A DNA stretch of 12,395 nucleotides, taken from contig CAMKPI010000038.1 in assembly GCA_946414625.1 (NCBI GenBank), positions 1 through 12,395 of the forward strand. The letters are read 5' to 3'. The stretch's first letter is position 1. Each line of letters starts with the position of its first letter. The position numbers and the translations under genes are program-made. Under the pieces are notes generated by a model that did not search any database, was not told the DNA's origin, and saw nothing but the letters and a program-made list of their open reading frames with translations. This stretch comes from an uncultured Spirochaetaceae bacterium (GTDB lineage Bacteria > Spirochaetota > Spirochaetia > Sphaerochaetales > Sphaerochaetaceae). Shown one piece after another: positions 7,664 through 12,395 of this stretch.

Positions 7664-7915
7664 ATGTATAAGACAACAGTGAAAATCGAAGGCATGGCCT
7701 GCGGAATGTGCGAGGCTCATGTGTGCGAAGCAATACGGCAGGCGATCCCCGGTGCGAAGAGGATTTCCGCTTCGCACCGCAAGGGGGAGGCTGTGTTCTT
7801 CTCTGAAAGCGGAATCAATCCTGAAACGTTGGCAGATGTCATCGGGAAGACGGGTTACAAGTATGTTTCTTCCGATTCCTCAATTCACGAGAAAAAAGGT
7901 ATTTTCGGAAGATGA
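7664..7915 (+). CDS. Heavy-metal-associated (HMA) domain protein, copper-chaperone-like
   Basis: 83 residues from ATG 7664, preceded by GAGG at 7654-7657 with 6-nt spacing; an in-frame ATG at 7652 lies upstream of this site and is less likely. The sequence IEGMACGMCEAHV holds the MxCxxC metal-binding motif of the HMA fold (C13 and C16), with a further Cys at 20. The rest fits the beta-alpha-beta-beta-alpha-beta pattern, ending with TGYKYV near 68-73. About ten charged or polar residues follow. Such proteins bind Cu(I) or other soft metals and hand them to P-type ATPases, or act as free chaperones. No transporter gene is visible next to it, so its partner is unknown. Confidence 0.85.
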   Translation: MYKTTVKIEGMACGMCEAHVCEAIRQAIPGAKRISASHRKGEAVFFSESGINPETLADVIGKTGYKYVSSDSSIHEKKGIFGR

Positions 7916-8222
7916 TGCCGAAATGGCTTTGTCTGTGTCTTCCGGTCCCGGGAACTTTTATGCCTCGCGTGCTTCGCGGCTGTACCGCGGCAAATTCAGG
8001 TGTTTTTTAGCCTGGGAATGCGTGTTTTTTTGGCGCAAAGCCGCAACGCGTCGCACATAGGCACTAAATAGTCTGGGTAATTGCGATCAATGCGTAGAGC
8101 CGCTTCTTGCGATACGTCGCAAGAAGCGGCTTTGTCCTCTCCGTCCTCGCCGCGATGTTTGAAGCGGAGAGCCGCTGCGCGAGGCCCGGGGAGGCAAGGC
8201 AGAGCCCATAGGAGACTGCGTT
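7916..8222. other. Intergenic region between convergent genes, no gene seen
   Basis: About 307 nt between the stop of the metal-binding protein and the stop of the VirB3-like gene. Open frames here are short or are extensions of neighbouring shadows. It holds a small hairpin (7975-7989, CGCGG around CTGTA), a T6 run shortly after it, and the long hairpin at 8098-8131. I see no RNA gene that I can name. Confidence 0.5.
8098..8131 (+). terminator. Perfect 15-bp hairpin, probable terminator
   Basis: AGCCGCTTCTTGCGA (8098-8112) and its exact complement (8117-8131) enclose TACG; TTTGTCC follows on the + strand. It is 183 nt after the metal-binding protein stop and 92 nt from the VirB3-like stop. 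The short T run favours the + direction. The distance from the upstream gene is unusual for a terminator. Confidence 0.55.
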
Positions 8223-8510
8223 TCAGTCTTTCGGCGTTTTCGGGAGCCATGCACGATCCCGCCGGTAGATTTTCCTTTCCGGAATTCGAATCCTGAACAA
8301 GAGGTGATCCAGCCATTTTATGTCTCTCTTGTAGAATCTTGCAACGGCGATGTGCATTGCCGCGCAGAATAGAACCGTCGCTATGATGTTGATGCCGAAA
8401 AGAAAGATCCCTGCCACGCAGAAAACCGCTTCCCAAAAGAGGAACATAAGCGGCACTCCGGTCACGAGAATCCTTCGGTTCAGCCCGGTGTAACAGTATC
8501 TTTTTGTCAT
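8223..8510 (-). CDS. VirB3/TrbD-like inner-membrane protein
   Basis: 95 residues from ATG 8510, with AGGAG (8516-8520) 5 nt upstream. The N-terminus YTGLNRRILVTGVP resembles the GLTRP...GVP start of VirB3 proteins. Two hydrophobic segments follow (about 15-38 and 40-58), then a positively charged tail starting ARFYKRDIKWLDHL, which matches the VirB3 pattern of a charged C-terminal cytoplasmic part. In type IV secretion systems VirB3 is an inner-membrane component that works with the VirB4 ATPase in pilus assembly. Order VirB2-VirB3 on the same strand supports the call. No VirB4 gene follows: the next gene downstream is convergent and unrelated. Confidence 0.65.
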   Translation of the reverse strand: MTKRYCYTGLNRRILVTGVPLMFLFWEAVFCVAGIFLFGINIIATVLFCAAMHIAVARFYKRDIKWLDHLLFRIRIPERKIYRRDRAWLPKTPKD

Positions 8511-8668
8511 GTCTTCTCCTTTTTCTGCCCGTACGGCGGGATTCTTAGGGGCAGTCTTGCCGATCCCTAAGGGCGCTGACCTGAAATTCGGAGACGCCTT
8601 TTCACCGCATTCACGGTGGGGCAGCCTCTCACCACTTTTGGTAAATCAATTCTTTTAAGCCCATGCTA
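8511..8668 (-). promoter_or_regulatory. Hairpin-rich spacer between the pilin-like and VirB3-like genes
   Basis: This 158-nt spacer contains three potential stem-loops: CTTAGG/CCTAAG with an inner GGCA/TGCC (8544-8571), CACCG/CGGTG (8603-8618) and CCCG/CGGG (8528-8540). None has a T tract, so they look less like terminators and more like mRNA processing or stability elements that could set different levels for the two products. A strong ribosome binding site for the VirB3-like gene sits at its end. Confidence 0.4.
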
Positions 8669-9007
8669 TCAGGCGTTCACATAAGCATCCATGCCGAACC
8701 ATATCGGTACTTTGTACGCCACAAGAATCAGAGACGCCGCCACGACGGTGCAGATCACTGTTGTTTTAATCACCTCCGACTTCTGGGCGCCGTCGGCGCG
8801 GAGATACCTGATTGCGCCCAGGAAAATCGAGCCGATAAGAAAGGCGATTGCAATGATCTTTATGAGCCCGAGAACCTTATTTATCACAGTCTCGCTCTCC
8901 GAAAGTGACGAATCGAAACCTTTGATTCCCGCGGTGCCTGATTCCGCAGCGAAAACCGGGCTTGCGAGAATCCCGAGAATCAGCAAAAACGAAAGTGTTG
9001 TTTTCAT
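8669..9007 (-). CDS. VirB2/TrbC-like pilin precursor
   Basis: 112 residues from ATG 9007, with AAGGA 8 nt upstream; the longer open frame above this ATG overlaps the preceding gene and has no signal sequence. A classical signal peptide ends near SPVFA (residue 20). After an acidic stretch (25-40) come two hydrophobic segments, about 44-67 and 79-98, separated by RYLRADGAQKSEVIK. A signal peptide, small mature size, two membrane segments and a short polar loop are the TrbC/VirB2 plan. Family members are inserted in the inner membrane and assembled into conjugative or T4SS pili. The ATG overlaps the stop of the upstream gene by 4 nt. No other secretion genes except the VirB3-like one are nearby. 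Confidence 0.7.
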   Translation of the reverse strand: MKTTLSFLLILGILASPVFAAESGTAGIKGFDSSLSESETVINKVLGLIKIIAIAFLIGSIFLGAIRYLRADGAQKSEVIKTTVICTVVAASLILVAYKVPIWFGMDAYVNA

Positions 9008-9732
9008 ATCAATGTTCCTTTTTCCAGCCTCTCCAGCCTTTTTTCCTGAATTGTTCTGGAAAGGGATGAGAGGTTGAAGTGTACTCCCACGCTGACCGAA
9101 CCGCAGACTATCGCTTCGGACAGCCTGACGCTTCCTCCGCCTGATGTCGCGTTTTGCCAGATATAGAGGTCTCCATGGCAGCCGAGAAACAGGAGCACAG
9201 GGGTCAGAGCCTCTCCAAACAGGGGGACCTCCAGGCAAAGCTCCACGGAGGGACCCGCCATGAAGGTGCTCCGGTAAGGAGAGTCGATTTTGTCCACTCT
9301 GAACGAGACCCCGCCTCCCGCACTTGCCGTGAGAGCCCGGCTCCCCACAATCCAAAGAAAATCCTTCTGGGCGCCGAAGCGTACCGCAAACGTTCCGGTG
9401 GCTTGTTCTCTGCCGGAAAGTGAAATCTTCTTTTTCCAGAAGGACACGTCCTCAAAGAGTGAGAAGCCTCTGAGGCGCTGCCTGGCGTCAACTCTTATGA
9501 CAGGAAGGCCCCTTTCGGTCCCTTTGTCGGTGATTTTTCTTTCCTTGTCACGAAACCTGTACCCTGAAAGGAAGCCTCCGACAGACAATCCCAGGAGAAA
9601 GTCCCTTTTCCCGGACGCAAGGCGGTTGTATTCGTAGGAATGGAGGAGTCCTCCGGCTCCGGAGGCATCCGAGGCAAAGATAGAGAGAGACAAGGCAAAA
9701 AGGCAAAGCACCAAAATCGTATTTCTCAACAT
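9004..9732 (-). CDS. Secreted protein, probable outer-membrane beta-barrel
   Basis: 242 residues. An N-terminal signal peptide (LRNTILVLCLFALSLSIFA) has a likely cleavage after A20. The mature part alternates short amphipathic strands rich in G, S and aromatic residues, such as FLLGLSVGGFLSGYRF, TFAVRFGAQKDFLWIVG, ASAGGGVSFRV and GSVSVGVHFNL, which suggests a small outer-membrane barrel. A charged, probably helical tail (RTIQEKRLERLEKG) follows the last strand, which is unlike a standard barrel ending in an aromatic residue. I do not recognise a named family. The ribosome binding site is weak (AGAAAG). The stop overlaps the VirB2-like start (ATGA), so it is coupled to the pilin-like gene. Confidence 0.65.
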   Translation of the reverse strand: MLRNTILVLCLFALSLSIFASDASGAGGLLHSYEYNRLASGKRDFLLGLSVGGFLSGYRFRDKERKITDKGTERGLPVIRVDARQRLRGFSLFEDVSFWKKKISLSGREQATGTFAVRFGAQKDFLWIVGSRALTASAGGGVSFRVDKIDSPYRSTFMAGPSVELCLEVPLFGEALTPVLLFLGCHGDLYIWQNATSGGGSVRLSEAIVCGSVSVGVHFNLSSLSRTIQEKRLERLEKGTLI

Positions 9733-9792
9733 TCTGTCTTTCTGTCATGGCCCGCAATCCTGGAGGATGCGAAGCGCACCGGCTGTGAGTCT

Positions 9793-10011
9793 TTACGAAG
9801 CGGAGGGGATGCTTGCCGCTTCGGTGTCGAACGCAGGGATCGACTGCTCCTTCAGATACTCCGGGCTGCAGTTCCGGACGCAGAGGTAAGCGGATCGTAT
9901 TCTCTCTTCAACACCGTCGTAGAAATCAAAACGGCTGAACAGACTGACATCGTTTCCGTCTACAATCGCGAATGCTTTCAGGTGGTCTTTTTCTGATTTC
10001 GCTTTCTCCAT
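9793..10011 (-). CDS. Small hypothetical protein heading the pilin-like operon
   Basis: 72 residues from ATG 10011. This start is chosen because GGAGG (10017-10021) lies 5 nt upstream; two in-frame ATGs further up (10023 and 10032) have poorer sites. The product is charged and soluble, without a signal peptide or membrane segment, and has two cysteines (YLCVRNC) near the middle. I recognise no family. It reads in the same direction as the outer-membrane protein gene and ends 60 nt before it, so it is probably the first gene of that transcript. It could also be a remnant of a longer gene, given its position at the edge of the AT-rich region. Confidence 0.5.
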   Translation of the reverse strand: MEKAKSEKDHLKAFAIVDGNDVSLFSRFDFYDGVEERIRSAYLCVRNCSPEYLKEQSIPAFDTEAASIPSAS

Positions 10012-10056
10012 TTTTTCCTCCATGGAAATCATCCAGGCCTTGATGTTCTTTACACG

Positions 10057-10080
10057 CCCCCGAAAACGTATTTTCGTGGG
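10057..10080. other. Short hairpin upstream of the pilin-like operon
   Basis: CGAAAA (10061-10066) and TTTTCG (10071-10076) pair around CGTA, and flanking CCC/GGG can extend the stem past one mismatch. It lies 45 nt upstream of the small gene starting at 10011, within its likely leader or promoter. It marks the point where sequence turns AT-rich. Confidence 0.35.
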
Positions 10081-10394
10081 ATGGTTTACACCAATATCTA
10101 TCCGAGTAAAAATGTTTTTGTTTTAATTTCTTGCTGTCGCAAGAATTGAAAAATCGAATTGAGCGTTATGAAGTTTGGAACGTGTAATTTTGAGTGATTT
10201 TAATGATTCAATCAGAAAACGAATGTGCCAAATTTCATAGAAAAGGTGTTCAGACGCGAAATAATGGGCAGATATTGAAAAATTGGTCGACAAAAAAGAG
10301 AAAGAATTAAAATAAGGAGCTCTGATTTTTGGCGGAAAACGCAAAGCTCATATTTTATGTCGTGTTTTTATACACTCCATTTAATCAAAAAAAA
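10081..10394. other. AT-rich region with no convincing gene, possible gene remnants
   Basis: About 314 nt of strongly AT-rich DNA. Short stretches on the + strand read like interrupted protein, for example LSQELKNRIERYEVWNV (about 10134-10187) and WADIEKLVDKKEKELK before TAA (about 10265-10315), in different frames and separated by stops. A 73-codon frame on the - strand (10344-10123) has no start context or known family. A decayed gene is possible but unproven. The promoter of the pilin-like operon should lie at the left end; I could not place it. Confidence 0.35.
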
Positions 10395-10418
10395 TGCGTA
10401 AATACGCAGAAATATCAA
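10395..10418. repeat. Upstream copy of a 24-nt direct repeat
   Basis: It matches 10448-10471 at 20 of 24 positions. It begins with the palindrome TGCGTAAATACGCA (10395-10408) and ends in AATATCAA. The two copies are 53 nt apart start to start, about five helical turns, so proteins bound to them would face the same side of the DNA. Confidence 0.7.
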
Positions 10419-10437
10419 CTTATATCCATTCGTTTAA

Positions 10438-10471
10438 TTGATATTTTTGCGTAAATCTGCAATAATATCAA
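10438..10471 (+). promoter_or_regulatory. Promoter with operator-like inverted repeat for the ATPase gene
   Basis: TTGATATT (10438-10445) and AATATCAA (10464-10471) are exact inverted repeats. The left arm contains the -35 box TTGATA (10438-10443), and the right arm overlaps a -10 box AATAAT (10461-10466) with 17-nt spacing. Between them lies the second direct-repeat copy, starting TGCGTAAAT at 10448. Transcription would begin at about 10473-10474, which is the ATG itself. No Shine-Dalgarno sequence is present, consistent with a leaderless message. Binding of a protein to the repeats would block both promoter boxes. Confidence 0.55.
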
Positions 10472-10473
10472 TC

Positions 10474-11727
10474 ATGATTAGCATAAAGCGTGATTTATAT
10501 TTGAACAAACTTGTTTCTGCCCGTCATAACGGTATGATAAAAGTAATTACGGGACTTCGCAGGTGCGGGAAATCTTTTCTTTTGTTTAATCTTTTTGCAG
10601 ATTTTCTAAAGCAAGAGGGTATTGATGACAAACATATCATTCAAATAAACCTGGAAGACAGGCGAAACAAGCATCTCAGAAATCCGGATGAACTTTTGGC
10701 GTATATTGATGCCCGTATCGGAGACGAAAAAATGTACTATGTGCTCTTGGACGAGGTTCAGATGGTTAGTGATTTTGAAGATGTTTTGAACAGCTATTTG
10801 AATATTAAGAATGTCGATGTCTATGTGACAGGCAGCAATGCAAAATTTCTTTCAAAGGACGTAATCACAGAATTCAGAGGTCGAGGCTATGAAATTCATA
10901 TTCAGCCATTATCTTTTAAGGAATTTTATTCAATAAATCAAGACAAACAAAAAGATGACGTGCTTCTTGAATATATGACTTATGGAGCCCTCCCAAAAGC
11001 TGCATTAGAAAGTGATGAAAACCTAAAGAAAGAATATTTGAAGTCACTTTTTTTGAGTACCTACATTGTGGATATAAAAGAAAGGTATGCGATTCAAAAA
11101 GATGATGACCTTGAAGAGCTTATAAATGTTCTTTCTTCATCAATCGGCTGTCTTACAAATCCCAGAAAACTTTCAGATACTTTTAAATCCATCAAAAAAA
11201 GCAGTATAACGCAGGATACTATAAAAGCCTATCTCGACTATATGCAGGACGCTTTTTTGATAGAAAAGTCTGTGCGCTATGATATAAAAGGCAGGCGATA
11301 TATTGACACCCCTGCAAAGTATTATTTTTCTGATTTGGGCTTGAGGAATGCGCGGCTGAATTTTAGGCAGACAGAACAAACTCATCTTATGGAAAATCTG
11401 ATTTACAACGAACTTCGGGTTCGAGGCTATTCTGTTGATGTAGGGCAGGTAACACTCAACACAAAAAATGAAGAAGGCAAGAGCGAGCGCAAGAATCTGG
11501 AAGTGGATTTTGTCTGTAACAAAGGTTATGACAGGGTTTATGTGCAGTCTGCATTTGCGCTTGATACCGACGAAAAAAGAGTGCAGGAACTGCGTTCTTT
11601 GATGCACATAAAAGACAGTTTCCAAAAAGTTATGATCACGGGAGGAATGCAGCCAACATACCGAGATGAGAACGGAATCCTTATTTTGAATTTATTTGAT
11701 TTTTTGCTGGATAAAGTAAGTTTTTAG
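10474..11727 (+). CDS. AAA_14/DUF4143 family ATPase
   Basis: 417 residues from ATG 10474; an in-frame TTG at 10438 lies inside the promoter and is rejected. Residues 22-150 form the AAA_14 ATPase: Walker A GLRRCGKS (27-34), Walker B YYVLLDEVQ (88-96) and a sensor-like YVTGSN (117-122) followed by an FRGRG arginine segment (134-138). The C-terminal DUF4143 part has YYFSDLGLRN and ENLIYNELRVRG, and then EVDFV (343-347) and YVQ ending at Q358. These fit a restriction-endonuclease-like fold in which the usual catalytic Lys is replaced by Gln. The family is very common, often on mobile or accessory DNA, and its cellular role is not established; a DNA-related role has been suggested by its fold. 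Codon use is AT-rich, unlike the left part of the window. Confidence 0.9.
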   Translation: MISIKRDLYLNKLVSARHNGMIKVITGLRRCGKSFLLFNLFADFLKQEGIDDKHIIQINLEDRRNKHLRNPDELLAYIDARIGDEKMYYVLLDEVQMVSDFEDVLNSYLNIKNVDVYVTGSNAKFLSKDVITEFRGRGYEIHIQPLSFKEFYSINQDKQKDDVLLEYMTYGALPKAALESDENLKKEYLKSLFLSTYIVDIKERYAIQKDDDLEELINVLSSSIGCLTNPRKLSDTFKSIKKSSITQDTIKAYLDYMQDAFLIEKSVRYDIKGRRYIDTPAKYYFSDLGLRNARLNFRQTEQTHLMENLIYNELRVRGYSVDVGQVTLNTKNEEGKSERKNLEVDFVCNKGYDRVYVQSAFALDTDEKRVQELRSLMHIKDSFQKVMITGGMQPTYRDENGILILNLFDFLLDKVSF

Positions 11728-11736
11728 AAAAAATAT

Positions 11737-11776
11737 GCTTTTATACACGCTTTGTCATAAAAGTGAGTATAAAAGC
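11737..11776. terminator. Bidirectional terminator
   Basis: GCTTTTATAC (11737-11746) pairs with GTATAAAAGC (11767-11776), with an inner CTTT/AAAG stem. Downstream on the + strand are TTTTATCTTTTTTT (from 11781). On the - strand the stem is followed by ATATTTTTTCT. It serves both the ATPase gene and the convergent restriction-modification gene; its T tract overlaps the latter's stop. Confidence 0.75.
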
Positions 11777-11782
11777 AATGTT

Positions 11783-12394
11783 TTATCTTTTTTTGATAAA
11801 TGAAATTTCTTCTCCGTTCAAGCCGTAGAGCTCATAGATTTTGCGGTCAAGTTCTTGTTCTTTGTCCAGTTCCTTTTCCGAGAACTCTTTGAATAATTCT
11901 TCATCAATATTTTGAGGTACAGGTAGTTGTTCTATAAACATTGGTTTATATTCAAAATATCCACCGTTTCTTGTAACTCCAAGCTTGCGAATATAGTAAT
12001 CCGCAAGCTTTGAATTTAAAATACACAAAAGACTTTCGCTTGCAGGTACAATCATCGTCGCAGGCGCATTTATCATCATTCCAGCTGGTGCAAGTGTATA
12101 AGTCGCAGAAAGATTAAGATTTCCCCATACAATTTTTGGCTTATTAAATTCGTCCATATATGCGCAGTTTCGCAAATTGTACGGAGTGTCGCCTTGGTCA
12201 GCCCTTTTTTCAATCTTCGCCCAATACTTATCAAGGTGTTTTTTGACCGCAGGATAATCTTTGATGTCAATTCTCGGTATGTTCTTCTCTTTTATGCCAT
12301 TGTGCGTATTGATAAGGTACAAATCCGCAAAATTGTATTCATATCTCTTAATATCCCTGCCTCGCAAAATCGGTCGTATAAGTTCCGCTGTTTT
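11783..12394 (-). CDS. C-terminal part of a type IIG-like restriction-modification enzyme (5' partial)
   Basis: 203 visible residues; the frame is open through the right edge, so the TTG at 12367 is not the start. The first visible residues include ELIRPILRGRDIKRY, the hallmark junction of Eco57I/TaqI-like methylase-specificity proteins. They are followed by NLRNCAYMDEFNKPKIVWG and by LLCILNSKLADYYIRKLG (about residues 122-139), then RNGGYFEYKPMFIEQLPVPQ. This order belongs to the TaqI-like C-terminal target-recognition domain; the methyltransferase NPPY motif and any nuclease would lie outside the window. Such enzymes methylate adenine at a specific site and often also cut unmodified DNA, defending against phage. 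The short C-terminal acidic/lysine helix ending in YGLNGEEI is also typical. It could alternatively be a methylase-only or BREX PglX-type protein. Confidence 0.85.
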   Translation of the reverse strand, partial: KTAELIRPILRGRDIKRYEYNFADLYLINTHNGIKEKNIPRIDIKDYPAVKKHLDKYWAKIEKRADQGDTPYNLRNCAYMDEFNKPKIVWGNLNLSATYTLAPAGMMINAPATMIVPASESLLCILNSKLADYYIRKLGVTRNGGYFEYKPMFIEQLPVPQNIDEELFKEFSEKELDKEQELDRKIYELYGLNGEEISFIKKR

Positions 12395-12395
12395 C

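Noticed and set aside
8544..8571. Terminator between the pilin-like and VirB3-like genes
   Set aside because: The hairpin has no T tract on the - strand, and the next gene has a good ribosome binding site but no promoter I could find.
9008..9355. Longer N-terminal extension of the VirB2-like pilin
   Set aside because: It overlaps the outer-membrane protein gene in another frame, and the start at 9007 gives a clean signal peptide and a ribosome binding site.
10395..10471. Possible CRISPR array
   Set aside because: Only two imperfect repeats with a single spacer, placed exactly on a promoter; an operator explains them better.

Overview
The window looks like a bacterial chromosome segment with a GC-rich, orderly left part (about 1-10,050) and a clearly AT-richer right part (about 10,080-12,395). 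A spirochaete, perhaps an animal-associated Treponema, is my best guess. It rests on an EF-G paralogue with an altered domain IV, small signal-peptide surface proteins and the general gene style, so the assignment is tentative.

Left edge (3-3811, + strand): the 3' part of a YgfM-like FAD subunit overlaps a complete XdhD/YgfN-like molybdenum hydroxylase by 4 nt. This is the ygfM-xdhD pair known from E. coli and annotated as a probable selenate reductase or selenium-linked molybdenum hydroxylase. The 2Fe-2S domain of the large subunit keeps its fold-like sequence but has lost seven of the eight canonical cluster cysteines. A strong hairpin (3837-3865) separates this operon from a convergent EF-G gene.

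3914-7129: an EF-G paralogue (- strand) and a PHP-family histidinol-phosphatase-like gene (+ strand) diverge from one AT-rich patch where two predicted promoters overlap. The PHP gene and a small proline-tailed membrane or lipoprotein gene (7281-7475, - strand) converge on a bidirectional terminator at 7235-7270. A small heavy-metal-associated (CxxC) protein follows at 7664-7915, preceded by a palindrome flanked by direct repeats.

8223-10,011 (- strand) is the most unusual block. It reads, in transcription order, a 72-residue unknown protein, a secreted probable outer-membrane protein, a VirB2/TrbC-like pilin precursor and a VirB3-like membrane protein. The outer-membrane protein and pilin genes overlap by 4 nt, and a hairpin-rich 158-nt spacer separates the pilin gene from the VirB3-like gene. 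No VirB4 ATPase or other type IV secretion gene is next to them.

From about 10,080 the composition becomes AT-rich. An AAA_14/DUF4143 ATPase (10,474-11,727) is preceded by two imperfect 24-nt direct repeats. An inverted repeat there coincides with the predicted -35 and -10 elements and places transcription start at the ATG. A bidirectional terminator separates it from the C-terminal part of a type IIG-like restriction-modification protein that runs off the right edge. This end looks like acquired, defence-associated DNA.
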